A stretch of 64,000 bases of DNA. It comes from Prionace glauca (Eukaryota > Chordata > Chondrichthyes > Carcharhiniformes > Carcharhinidae). The stretch spans positions 27,367,402-27,431,401 of the forward strand of contig CM075760.1 of NCBI GenBank assembly GCA_037974335.1, given 5' to 3'. Positions within the stretch are counted from its first letter, which is position 1. Each line of letters begins with the position of its first letter. The notes below the pieces were generated by a model. The model was not told the DNA's origin. It worked only from the letters and a program-made list of their open reading frames with translations, and made no database searches. This document shows positions 53,450 to 64,000 of this stretch, one piece after another. Both the position numbers and the translations under genes were made by a program.

Positions 53450-54944
53450 AGGAGAATAATGCTAGAGTTATATGCAATAATATTTCAACTTTACAAATGA
53501 ACTGCGTTTACTATTCTAAAAATTGAAGGAGACAACAAAAATAGCTGAGAATGCACAGCCAATCACTCACAGAAATGGCTTCATGGTCTCCCTCTCTGAA
53601 CATTGAACACCTCCCTGTGCTCACTGAAAAAGTGATGGTAAAACTATCCAAAGAATGATTCCCATCCCCGACGTTGACAAAGGGACCTAAGAACTATTTT
53701 ATTTCAGAAATCTTGGATGTTATATTCAAGACAAAATTGTGCATCCGGTGTCTCCACTTGAAATACACAAGGACAAGTGTTAAAAGCTGGCCTAGCCAGC
53801 TGTCCACTGACAGTCTGTCAGTCTGCATATTGTGTTGTGTGTGATTGAGCCCTGTGAACAAACCAGCTGGAAGTTTGCCACGTTGAAAACGATACAGTAA
53901 CTGAAGCATTATCCCACAAAAACAGCCAGCTTTTGCAGAAATATACAAAGCTCGTGTCTGACTATGAAAGCCAATCATCCAGCAGAACAATTGAAGCTGG
54001 AAAATTACCTGGAATCTCTCTACTGACCAACAGGACACTTGAACTGAATCAATTACTGGAAAAACCTATATCGGTCACAGCGTCAGCATCTATTCTCACC
54101 ATTCAAGGACAGCCCCAAACAACAGTTTATTTATATTTACTGACTATTAAACACAATTATCATTTATAATCTGTATCAATTCCTATGTTTTATCGTTTGT
54201 TGTTACAATTTTAGGAAGAAATAAACATTCTAGTTGGAATTTTACAACCTTGTTAAGCCTGTTTTGCCACGGTAAAATGATGTAAAATGAGGTATAGAGA
54301 GGATAACATGAATGGCATTCGTTTTTGCACCTGTGGCGACATTACAACACCCGGATTTCAAGTGCAGTCAGTCTCTCAGTGGAAATGGGCGGATGGTTCA
54401 TTTGTTTATTTCATTTTAAGGGAGTTTTGATTTCCATGTGTTTAGCAATCTCGGTGCTCAATTATCTGGGCTTGTTTGACTTTATGGCCACATGTCCTGG
54501 AGCTCCTGGGCTCACACACACCAGGATGAATGAGCAAGGGAGGAACACGCCCTCTTGCACTTACTCCAGCAGCCTCACACGACCATGTGTGATTGCAATG
54601 CAAAGTTTTTGGGGTTCCCTGTAGAATTGTTTCACTGTGTTTTTTTTTAACTAGCTTAGCAATCTCCCTCATTTGTTGATTTTAAAAAAACTTATTTTGG
54701 CCATAATTTTTCTGAGTTTTCCAAACACAGTAACCAGCATCATAATGTTTCTAAAATTAAAAAAAGAAATTCTCTGCATTGAGTAAAACACCTGCTCAAC
54801 ATGAATAGGGAACATTCGTGTTGCCCTTGTGTGTGGAACCGAAGGCCATTGTGGCCTTATGAGGAGGCCAAGTGCAAGGTGGACGTGCCCCTAGGGAATG
54901 TCAAACTGGCAGTACCACAGTAGCACCTGGACAATGCCAGCTCT
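53450..54944. other. No gene recognised
   Basis: Unassigned DNA. A decayed SINE-like piece may be present near 54480-54600, but support is weak. Confidence 0.35.
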
Positions 54945-55258
54945 TTTTTATTTTATTTATTAGTCACATGCAGACTTACATCAACACTGCAATGAAGTTG
55001 CTGTGAAAATCCCCTCGTCACTACACTCTGGTGCTTGTTCGGGAACACTGAGGGAGAACTTAGCATGGTCAAACCACCTAACCAGCACATCTTTCAGACT
55101 GAGTGAAAACCAAAGCACCCAGAGGAATACCACTCAGACACGGAGACAACATGCAGATTCCACACAGACAGAGATCCAAGCCGGGATCGAACCTGCATCC
55201 CTGTTGCTGCGAGGCAGCAGTGTTAAGCACTGTGCACCGTGCCACCAGGGCAATGCCA
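54945..55258 (-). mobile_element. tRNA-headed SINE with a different tail
   Basis: Minus strand: tRNA head 'cggtggcacggtg...ttaacactgctgcctcgcagc'-like (55190-55255) and a body shared with HE1, but a different 3' tail ('ttattagtcacatgcagacttacatcaacactgcaatgaagttgctgtgaaaat'), which is typical of another elasmobranch SINE family. Confidence 0.75.
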
Positions 55259-55879
55259 CGGGGCAGTACAGGAGGGGGGCCTTTGTGGGCAGTACTAGGG
55301 GTGGTGCCAATGAGGCAAGCCAATTTGGGGGGTGGGGGGGGGGCTGCTGCCTCTCTGCCTGTGGTCAGTGGGGAAGGGACGGCAGCCCTGATCGGCTGAG
55401 GCAGCGGCAGGGTAGCGGGGGCTGCATCTCAGGCTGCGGGTCCCTACGATTGCTGGGGAGAGGGGCAGCTAGTTGTGGCTCCACACAGTGGTTGGGACAT
55501 GACAGCTCGGTCCATGCCTGTCAGACCCCTGCTACTACGAATGGACATTTGCAGCATCAGAGGTCTGCACGTGAGCAATACTTCCATCTACAGGCAGCCT
55601 GGCTCATCTGGCAAGAAACTGACTTACCTATCTTCAGTTCACGCTCCAAACTCCACCAACACCAGCTCATCCCCCGGCAACTGCCTGAGGCTGAATCAGA
55701 ATGGTCACAATAATGGTGAAAGATTATCTTCCAAATCTGTCTTTGGAGGGTCAACAGGCTCAAGAGGCCAGACGACCTACTCCTGTTCCTAGTAATTATT
55801 ATTCCATTTCTTAATACCTTTTAATAAACTTGTAGCAGTTTGATACATCAGAGGAGATTTAAAATTCAACCAGATTTCT
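55259..55879. other. GC-rich unassigned DNA and a LINE tail
   Basis: G-rich stretch at 55260-55480 without a gene. A LINE tail scrap at 55735-55795 ('caacaggctcaagaggccagacgacctactcctgttcc'). Confidence 0.4.
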
Positions 55880-56105
55880 GCAGATCTAGAGATACATGTG
55901 GGCCAGGCCAGGTGAGGAGAGTTTTTTTTTTCCTAAACCACATTAGTTAATAATATCAATGATTAATATTTCTCATCATTAGACTTTCAATTTCAGACTA
56001 ATGTGAACTTCAAATTCCACTACATGCCGTGGTGGGATTTTAACCTGCGTCTCCAGAGCATTGTCCTTGGTCTCACCCCAAGATGCTCTTCCAACCACAC
56101 ATTTG
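55880..56105 (-). mobile_element. Second-type shark SINE
   Basis: 'acatgtgggccaggccaggtgaggagag', 'aaattccactacatgccgtggtgggattttaacctgcgtctccagagcattgtcc' are the body and B-box side of the SINE also found at 31.3 and 38.7 kb. Confidence 0.65.
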
Positions 56106-56242
56106 TGCATCTCCAAGAATAGGTTTCCATTGGTGACGGCACTGAGACCTCACACCATTAAAAAAAAACATTTGATATTGATAACAGGTATTGGGAAAAA
56201 TCTTCAAAACTGGACAAAGACCTTTTTAAAATCTCGAGTTCC

Positions 56243-56395
56243 ATAAGAACATAAGAAATAGGAGCAGGAGTAGGCCATCTAGCCCTTCGAGCCTGCCCCG
56301 ACATTCAATAAGATCATGGCTGATCTGAAGTGGATCAGTTCCACTTTCCCGCTTTCTCCCCATAACCCTTAATTCCCCTGTCTATCAGAAAGAGT
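56243..56395 (-). mobile_element. Young CR1 LINE tail
   Basis: 'ataagaacataagaaataggagcaggagtaggccatctagcccttcgagcctgcc' and a few codons of the RT C-terminus. Extremely 5'-truncated. Confidence 0.75.
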
Positions 56396-57635
56396 TTATG
56401 TCTGTCTGACTTCTGAACAAAGGGAAACATCTGGCAGGAGCAGGAAACACAGACTTCATTATCCCTGTTTTCTGTGATCTCTGTTCCATAAATCTTTCCA
56501 TTCTTTGTCCAACTTTTGTGTTTGAATACAAAGGGTTAATGTTGAGACCCTCTTGCTGCTTTTTCATTGTGTGTAAATAGTCAAACTCTTTGAGTTCAGC
56601 CTATTTTGGAAATATGCCCCCTCATAACAGGAGTAGTGAAATCAAAAAACGTCTTTCTGTTCACGGAGACATGGCGATAGGAAAAATCGATGCCGTTTAA
56701 ATTCACTCCCCTCCTGATACTAACATATCCCAGTAACATCGCTCAACCCCAGTCCCTGTTTCTGAAACTTCCATTCATTTATTTATTCCCATGAGGCTTG
56801 ACTGGACAGCCTCGCAAATTCTACCCATGATAAATTCGAATCTATCTAAATTCCTGTCCTCACTGACCTACGTAGCCTCTGGCGAAAAGGAAAATCAATG
56901 TAACATTTCCATCCTTAATTACAACTCCCTTCATGACACACGCATGTTCTGCTTTTGATGAATTGAGTGAATCTGTCAGGTTCCAATCTGATGTTTGATT
57001 AGGTTTTTAAATCTGATCGAAGAGCCTGTAAAAAAAAAGTCAATATCGTCAGTCCAAGGTAGACATCGAGAAGAGGCACACATAACTCTGGTGTGAGTTT
57101 TGTATGTGTAAATGCTCCCCTTCTAATCCCCTGTTAAAAGCGTTTGCAAAAGCCATCAGTGAGAGTCAATATTTTTATTTATCAAAGAGCTAACAAAAAC
57201 AAAATAATCACACTTTCAAATCACAAATCAGAATACAATCCTGATCCACAATAATAACTTATAGATTTAACATACAATATAACATAGTACCTATAATAAA
57301 CATGCAATTTTAATGCAATAATACAAACAACATAGCACAGTAAACCAGCGAGTGTGCATTGCGAGTACCCAAAATGGACCTTCCAAGTTTGCAAACAACT
57401 CAGAGTGACTATTATCCAGCAAGCTATAATATGGACACAATGCCGACAGCTGGTGCACCGTCTTTTCGCCAAGAACAAACAACTCCCTTACAATAATAAA
57501 CAAGTTTGTTGTAACTTATCTACAACTTTCCCGGGCTTCGCCCTCCATATTTTCCTCTTCTCAGGGTTCTTCAGAGGGGGAATGGGAGCAGCCTCCGGAC
57601 CCCAAATAATACAAACAAGCAAAAGTAAGAAGCAA
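56396..57635. other. No gene recognised
   Basis: AT-rich unassigned DNA. Short open frames near 57220-57650 lack domains. Confidence 0.4.
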
Positions 57636-57639
57636 CAAC

Positions 57640-58885
57640 AGCTTAGTTAGGCCACACTTGGAATATAGTGTTCAATTCTGGCCACCACATCACCAACAGG
57701 ATGAGGAGGCTTTGGAGAGGGTACAGAATAGATTTACCAGGAGATTGCCTGGTATGGAGGGCATTAGCCATGAGGAGAGGTTGGAGAAACCTGGTTTGTT
57801 CTCATTGGAGTGACGGAGGTTGAGGGGAGACCTGATAGAAATAGACAAGATTATAAGAGGCATAGACCTCAAAGATAGTAATTTCTGGACTACTGCCAGA
57901 GCCACGTGCTAGTGAGAATAAGAATAGGAAGATTAGGCAGATGAATGCCTGGCTTAAGAGCTGGTGCGGGGAACAGTTTTGTTTTTAGATTTCTGGATCA
58001 TTAGGATCTCTTCTGGGGACGGAACAACCTGTTCAAGACGGGTGGTTTACAGTTGAATTGGAGGGAGACTAATGTCCTGGCAGGGAGATTTGCTCGAGCC
58101 ACTCGGAAGGCTTTAAACTAGTCTGGCAGGGTGTGGGGCCCAAAACAGTAGGAAGTCCGAAGAGAAGGTTAAGGACAGCACAGACGTTAAAGTGAGCACA
58201 TTAACTGAAGGCAGTGAAGGCAGTGTCAGTAATTCTCGTACCAGACAAATCAAGCAAAAACAAGACAGAGAGCAAGGGAAGTCCAGATTAAATTGCATTA
58301 ATTTCAATGCAAGAGGCCTGACGGCAAGGCAGATGAACTCAGGGCATAGATGGGTACATGGGGGCTGGGATATTATGGCGAAGACTGAATCATGTCTAAG
58401 GGAGGGACGGACCTTGCAGCTCAGTTCCAGACTACAGGTGCAACGGGGAAGGTAGAACAAAAGGTTGGAGAGGAGACAGAGTTACACTTCTGATTTGTGA
58501 AAACATCACGGCAGTACTGACAGTCGATATATGCAAGGGTTCACCCACTGAGTCTGTATGGGTGGAATCGAGAAATATGAAGGGGCAAATAAGTTTGGTA
58601 GGGTCGTACCATAGGCCCCAAAAAGTCAGCGGGAAATCGGGGAGCAAATATGCAAGGAGATTACAGATAGCTCCGAGAAAAATAGGGTGGTCTTGGTTGG
58701 GGATGTTAACTTTCCAAACATTGACTGGGGCAGGCATAGGATTAAAGGCTTAGATCGAGATAAATGTGTTGAGTGTATTCAGGAGGAATTTCCCATTCAG
58801 TATGTGGATGGTTCGAATAGAGAGGGGCAAAACTTGACCTTTTAGGAAATAAGGAAGGTCAGGTGACAGAAGTGTTAGTGAGAAT
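57640..58885 (+). mobile_element. CR1-clade LINE pieces: 3' RT part then ORF1/endonuclease part
   Basis: 57640-57890 is RT C-terminus ('ccacacttggaatatagtgttcaattctggccac'). 57890-58140 is the end of ORF1, with the region before and after the 'DGLQLNWRETNVLAGRFARATRKA' segment of the SGNH-like domain. 58270-58880 is the start of ORF2 endonuclease ('NFNARGLTARQM', 'VGDVNFPNIDWGRHR'-like). The order is not that of one element, so at least two insertions are joined. Confidence 0.65.
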
Positions 58886-59505
58886 TGGTCCATATCCCTC
58901 GATAGTCATCTTACTCATGTCACTATCTAAGAGTTTTTTAAAAATACAGAATTGTATCCACCTCTATTAATACCTCTGGCAGATTGTTCCAGCCACTCAC
59001 GACCCTTAGCGTGAAAAATGCCCCTCTGGACCCTTTTGTATCTCTCCCCTCTCACCATAAGCCTTTGTTTTAGACCCCCCCCCCCCCTACAGTTGGGAAA
59101 AGGTATTGACTATCTAGCTGATTTATGCCTCACTTTATTGTATAGACGTCAATAAGATAACCTCGAATCCTCCTACGCTCCAGAAAAAAAAAGTCTACCC
59201 AACCACTCCTTATAATTCAAACCATCAAGCCTCGGGAGCTTCTCCGTAAATTTTTTCTGCATTCCTTCCAGTTTTATAATACCCTTTTTATAATAGGGTG
59301 GCCAGAACATATGGCCCTTAAAAATACTATCAGAGAATACCATGGCACCGTATTCCACCGTATGGCACCGAGTTCTTGTACAATTCCCGTACTCAATGTT
59401 CTGACCAATGAAACTAAGCATGTCGAGTACCTTCTTCACCCCATGCCCACCTGTGACTCCACTTTGAATGAGCTCTGACCATGTGCCCCAAGATCTCGAC
59501 GTTCT
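58886..59505 (-). mobile_element. CR1-clade LINE 3' part
   Basis: Minus-strand tail region and RT C-terminal relics ('KKVLDMLSFIGQNIEYGN'; 'GIIKLEGMQKKFTEKLPRLDGLNYKEWL'), with a (C)n run at 59075. Decayed. Confidence 0.6.
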
Positions 59506-59509
59506 ATAA

Positions 59510-60060
59510 CTTTCCTAAACGCCCTGCCATCTTGGTGCTCTAATGATTGGTGTTCGGCGCTTGCAGGTTCGCCGTCTGGTTTTGATATGTTAAAAATTAA
59601 TATTTTTGATAAGCAATCCTGAATTACTTCCTGGTCAAAAGCAACTCTGTCAGCATCAGTGGAAGAAGATTTGTAGGTTTGTTTCTGAATTGGAAATGTC
59701 ACAGGGGCAACAAGTTGAAAACAAACACCGATAATGAAAAGCCGTGATCGGGTGCAAAGGGCTGACGATGGAGATGGTTATTCAATGCATAATCTGAGTG
59801 GTAATATGTCAGATTTAACCGTGTGCACAAATATCATTCATTTCTGGATAAAACTCTCGGGCTAAATGTGAAGAAAACTTCTCACTGAATTAAACACTAA
59901 ACTACCTGACTTCATTCAGAAAGCAGTCATTGTGACATGAACAGAGAGGGATAGAGGAAGTGTCAGATTGACCTGTTATACTGCTGGAGGAAAGCAGAGC
60001 TGGAGTGCACCCGGGAAAGCAGCAATGTTTATCTATCGCTTTGCTCGATGATTATAAATA
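59510..60060 (+). repeat. Dispersed duplication, copy 2 (degraded tRNA-Glu-like plus flank)
   Basis: Colinear with 1300-1850. The tRNA part is reduced to 'tggtgctctaatgattggtgttcggcgctt...ggttcgccgtctgg'. The flank is better conserved. Confidence 0.6.
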
Positions 60061-60440
60061 GGCAGTGGAAACCCACCTGGATAGGATCTCTGATCACTTC
60101 AAGTTTCATTTCTAAATGTGTGCCTTTGTACTTTATGTTATTTTACTTGATATTTTCCTTCCACCTTTTCATATCATGACAATTTTGTTTGTTCCAATAC
60201 TCACACCACTTACATATTTCGTATTCGTGCAGTTCTGCTTGTGTTCCTTGTGTTGTTATCTAACCAGTCCTGGAGACCAATCCCCATTGATAACTTCGGT
60301 GTTACAATCTATTTCTTGTTCCTTTCATTACTCTTTTTCTTCGGAATTCTCTTTGATTCTGATTTGAACACTTGTCTGCTTTTCTAATTTTCACCTCGGC
60401 TGTGTATATATGTGTTAAGTTGAGTCCAGTGGGAGCATTT
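60061..60440. other. No gene recognised
   Basis: T-rich sequence. An 83-codon hydrophobic open frame (60116-60367) has no recognised family and probably reflects composition. Confidence 0.35.
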
Positions 60441-60442
60441 TA

Positions 60443-61098
60443 TAAGAACATAAGAACATAAGAAATAGGAGCAGGAGTAGGCCATCCAGCCCTTCGAGCC
60501 TGCCCCGCCATTCAGTAAGATCATGGCTGATCTGTCGTGTCTCAGTTCCACTTTCCCGCCCTCTCCCCATAACCCTTAATCCCCTCGCTTATCAAAAACC
60601 CATCAACCCGCGTCTTAAAAATATTTAGCGAGGCAGCCTCCACCACTTCAACGGGCAGAGAATTCCAGAGATTCACCACCCTTTGAGTGAAGAAGTTCCT
60701 CCTCAACTCTGTTCTAAACCGCCCCCCTTTTATCTTGAGGCTGTGCCCCCTAGTCCTACTGTCTTTTTTGAGCGGGAAGAGTCTCTCCACCCCTATCCTA
60801 TCCATCCCATTCATCATCTTATACGTCTCAATGAGATCTCCCCTCATTCTTCTAAACTCTAATGAATACAAGCCCAGTTTATTCAGCCTCTCCTCATAGC
60901 TCAACCCCCTCAACTCCGGTATCAGCCTAGTAAACCTCCTCTGCACTCCCTCCAGGCCAAAATATCTTTGAGCAGGTGCGGCGCCCAAAGCTGCACACAG
61001 TACTCCAGCTGCGGCCTCACCAATGCCCTATACAGCCGCAGCAAGACCTCCCTACTTTTATATTCAATCCCCCTCGCTATGAAGGCCAGCATCCCATT
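60443..61098 (-). mobile_element. Young CR1 LINE 3' part
   Basis: Tail with 'ataagaacataagaacataagaaataggagcaggagtaggccat' and an RT C-terminal open frame ('EGVQRRFTRLIPELRGLSYEERLNKLGLYSLEF' to 'NSLPVEVVEAASLNIFKTRVDGFLI'). Close to the copies at 27.1, 48.3 and 13.0 kb. 5'-truncated. Confidence 0.85.
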
Positions 61099-62576
61099 TT
61101 ATGAATATAAGTCATGTATGAATGGATGAAAGACGACCATTTGCAGTCAGTCATAAACTGCCAGGTGCTGTCAATGAACTTGTGCTTCTAACAACAACAA
61201 TGTTTTCGTTCAAGAACGAAATCGCACAGACCAGGGACAGAGACTATTAAATGTGCTGAAACGCATATCATGTCACATGCAGCCAATAATTCTGAAATAA
61301 GTAATAGGAAAGACAGAAAAGGTAATTTCCAGGAAAAATGAGGTCTCAATGGTTTCTGATTGACAATGTATCATTACAATAAGTATGGACATCTGTGGTG
61401 CAGGCAAATGTCAACATTGAGACTACAAAAATGATATAATCTTGCCATATTGTGAGTTATTTCAGCAATGGAACTGAAACAAATGAGTTCGATTCTGTAA
61501 ATTTCAGAATATTGCACCTGGTAACTGAAGGCAGAAGAAAGCGCAGCACATAGTTAAGGGGAGAGATCTGACTCGTATGTGAAGGCAAATGACATAAATT
61601 GCATGTGTTCTCCTGGCAAAAAGGACGGTGCAATGATGGTTTACTGTCCATTTTACAAAATCTAATTGGACCAACTGAGGTAAAAGTCTGCAAGATTTCC
61701 TTATTAAAAGATCTGGAGGACACACACAACCCTTATAGTGGGAAATTCAAACTAATCTGTTGAAATCAATATTGAATTGTGAGGAAAGGAGAGGAACTCT
61801 TTAAAATTGACACTGACCATTCAAATTAAACATTATCCTTAAAGCACAGACGTCTGGGAAATAGTGTGTGTGCAATTGGAGACATGAAGTGTGACACGTA
61901 CATCTTTGTTTGGGGAGGGGAATAGTAATAGAATTTGGCCCAATGGTTCCAAACATTCTCAACCACTGGAGTGCACCTTGCCTAATCTATTGGCCTGTTG
62001 CTGAATGGCTGGTTATCGGACAACAGTCTAATCGAACGCTGAGGATGCGATAAGACAAAGTGTTGGAGTGCACAGTAGATATTGAATATAGTATTATCCT
62101 GGCATAATTTTTACTTTTGGTAATGTTCTGTTTTTCTCTCTGCACATTTATGAAGAGTACTCTTCCGAAAATCAGCATTATTATGTAAACGTTTTCAGAG
62201 TGATAGTTTCCAGTCTTGTATGCACCGAATATAAAGACTGTTCCTCGGAAGGAACTAAGTGGAAATAATAAATACTTAAATTTCTCATCCACTGGCTGAT
62301 CAGAGGTCCAGCTCTAAGTTCCTCATATGAAAAACGTTCTGGCAAACCAAAACCGATGGGAAAGCACCTTACCAAACTCATCACGATCAGCTGAACTTGA
62401 AAATAACTGAGAATGGACAACAATATGGATTGGGCACAACATTGTTAAACATTCATAAATTCGCTGAATTTGACAGGATCACAGAGTGAGTAAACATGCA
62501 TAGCGGAAGTGAATCCATGGACACAAATCAGATCAGGTGGACTACAATGATAAAATGACGTTTGATTTTATTCTTT
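61099..62576. other. 3' flank of GPCR gene 4
   Basis: Mostly unassigned. The last roughly 60 bp (62514-62576, minus strand) match the 3' flank of GPCR gene 3 and are probably its 3' untranslated region. Confidence 0.45.
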
Positions 62577-63487
62577 TCATCTCTTATGCAATTTACCAAT
62601 TAGAAACAAAGGATATCTCACCCCGTTTTTTAACTCTTCCCTGAACTTGCTCTGGGGCCCTGCGTAAATGAAAGGGTTGATGCAGCAACTCAAAAGCTGA
62701 AGCATATATCCGTATTCCTCCAGAACAAATGTAGACTGACTGACATTAGAACTTGAGAAATAAGTCACTTTCGCTACTCGGACGTAAAAGATGGTTATAA
62801 AGAATATTAAATATAAGATGATGAAACTGCCTGAAATGGCAAAGAGTAAAACAATAGATTTTTGCCTGTTTTCCAGCTCTGGGTCACTCTGATTCTCTCC
62901 ATTTTTCCCGGTCCGCAGTCTCTTACGAGCTCTGCTGGCCGCTATTATGTGTCTGACAGTCAGAGCATTGAGTAGTAAAATTAGAATGAATGGGAGACAA
63001 GGGGTTAAAATACAATGAATCCAGTCAAATGCAACCCATCCTGGTTCGGTGTAAAATGTTGATTTTATGCCGCAGAACCAGGGCACATTATTAATTATGA
63101 CTAAAGGTTCATGTGTAAAATATAAGAAAGAATTTTTGAAACAACTCAGTATGGACACGATTGTTATGACCCGTGCAGCTGTCTTCACAGTGCAGTATTT
63201 GATTTTTAGCTTCTGGCAACAAATGGCTGCGAATCGATCAAAGGTGAAAACCACCGTTAACCAGGCAGAACTGTCTATTGCAGCATAAGTTAGGACAGAA
63301 CGAAAACTGCACACTTGTGTGATGGACAGAAAACTGAACGGGAAATAGATACCAGCAATCCGGTTCAATATCACAGTGCTGACAAGGAGCAGTAGATCAG
63401 TCGCCGCCATAGAAACAAGATAGCAAGTGATGCATCTGGAGAGACCACACCTTCCTTTTGACAAGATCACAATCACCACTAAGTTAG
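62577..63487 (-). CDS. GPR139-like class A GPCR, gene 4, exon 2
   Basis: Minus strand. The acceptor reads 'tttgttacag' before CTAACTTAG, so as in gene 3 the first two bases complete an alanine codon from an exon 1 that must lie beyond position 64000. Marks: 'NLVVIVILSKGRCGLSRC' (end of TM1), 'MAATDLL' (D2.50), 'FTFDRFAAIC' (DRF), 'PWFC' (extracellular loop 2), 'SRARKRLR' and 'CCINPFIYAG' (intact NPxxY). 303 residues are in the window. An upstream open frame in the same phase reaches 63587 but is intron by comparison with gene 3. Orientation is opposite to gene 3. Confidence 0.92.
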
Positions 63488-63539
63488 CTGTAACAAAGAT
63501 AGACACAGAGATTGAGAAAGACGAAACAGAAATGCAGAA

Positions 63540-63665
63540 AAAAAAACAAACAAAGCAAAATACTGCGGTCACTGGAACCTGAAACAAAAACAGAAAAAAA
63601 ACTGAAAGAACTGCGGGGAGAGAATAGAGACAAATTTTCGAATCCAGATGACCACTGCCACTGCA
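63540..63665 (+). repeat. Dispersed shark repeat next to the exon 2 acceptor of gene 4
   Basis: 'atactgcggtcactggaacctgaaacaaaaacag' and 'gagaatagagacaaattttcgaatccagatgacc' belong to the family seen at 22935-23075. The position relative to the acceptor is the same as in gene 3, so the insertion predates the gene 3/4 duplication. Confidence 0.7.
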
Positions 63666-64000
63666 GATGTCTCACGCATTTTCACATTGTGAGAACACAG
63701 TGACAGCTAACTTACATGGCAAGGGTAACCTGCAGATAATTCACAGAGGGCAGCGTTAATAACACACGTTAAATTTACCCATTATCACAGAGCGAATATT
63801 CGTCAACAGAATGTTTTCAAAACAAAATGGATCTACTTTCATACGGAAATCATGGTTTGGTTATTCACCTTGAGTTTGGATGTCAATAACATTTGGACAT
63901 TTTGTGTAAACTGAGATGAAAATGTGCCGATTACATGAAAGTAACATTGACACTAACATAATATAACTGCATGTAGTTTGATGACAAGATACTCTTTTAG
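63666..64000 (-). other. Intron of GPCR gene 4
   Basis: Aligns in part with the intron of gene 3 (about 21260-21430). No exon is visible before the window ends. Confidence 0.55.

Noticed and set aside
55003-55713. 236-codon open frame
   Set aside because: Its first third is the antisense of a SINE and the rest is G/C-rich sequence without a domain.
62577-63587. Longer start for GPCR gene 4 at 63587
   Set aside because: Comparison with gene 3 shows a splice acceptor at 63487/63488 and intron sequence upstream; the extra residues are intronic.
1-64000. CRISPR arrays, bacterial operons, phage genes
   Set aside because: The sequence is vertebrate in gene structure and repeat content; the tandem repeats seen have no spacer pattern.
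1-64000. LTR retroelements or endogenous viruses
   Set aside because: No paired long terminal repeats or gag/pol/env-like frames were recognised; all reverse transcriptase seen is of the CR1 LINE type.

Overview
The window is vertebrate genomic DNA, almost certainly from a shark or another elasmobranch. The reasons are many tRNA-headed SINEs of the elasmobranch HE1 type, a heavy load of CR1-clade LINE fragments, and immunoglobulin-superfamily V segments that read like shark antigen-receptor V genes. Host genes are sparse (four receptor genes and four V segments), with introns. Most of the remaining DNA is retroposon debris.

Two kinds of host gene are interleaved. The first is a set of four rhodopsin-class (class A) GPCR genes that resemble GPR139. 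Each has a small first exon, a phase-1 intron just after the TM1 'VP', and one large exon carrying the rest of the seven-helix domain. Gene 1 lies on the minus strand (exon 1 at 14325-14589, exon 2 at 2883-3784). Gene 2 lies on the plus strand (44576-44792 and 50176-51062). Gene 3 lies on the plus strand (20797-20866 and 23106-24016). Gene 4 lies on the minus strand (62577-63487, first exon beyond the window). Genes 1 and 2 form one subfamily and genes 3 and 4 another; in each pair the members lie in opposite orientations. The second kind is antigen-receptor V segments: an intact-looking TCR alpha/delta-type V gene with a 23-bp-spacer recombination signal (26268-26757, minus), a V pseudogene with a canonical 23-RSS (17108-17714, plus), and two broken VH-like segments (33953-34200 plus, 37725-37871 minus). 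No J, D or C segment was recognised.

Layout: 0-15 kb holds GPCR gene 1 with an intron full of LINE and SINE pieces. 15-20.8 kb holds LINE debris, the V pseudogene and a tRNA-Asn-like sequence. 20.8-24 kb is GPCR gene 3. 24-27 kb holds a tRNA-Gln-like sequence and the intact V gene. 27-29 kb is a long young CR1 copy. 29.4-40.7 kb is a large inverted duplication: two arms, each with a VH remnant, around a spacer of about 3.5 kb. 41-44 kb is mixed debris. 44.4-51 kb is GPCR gene 2, with a foldback element and nested LINEs in its intron. 51-62 kb is LINE/SINE debris plus a 0.6-kb polypurine block. 62.5-63.5 kb is GPCR gene 4.

The most unusual points are: the linkage of a GPR139-like receptor cluster to TCR/Ig V segments; a 42-bp tandem repeat that builds the glycosylation-rich N-terminus of one receptor subfamily and contains its start codon; the inverted duplication with VH pseudogenes, in which one CR1 insertion can be dated because the other arm keeps the empty site; and tRNA-like genes whose bodies and anticodons disagree.
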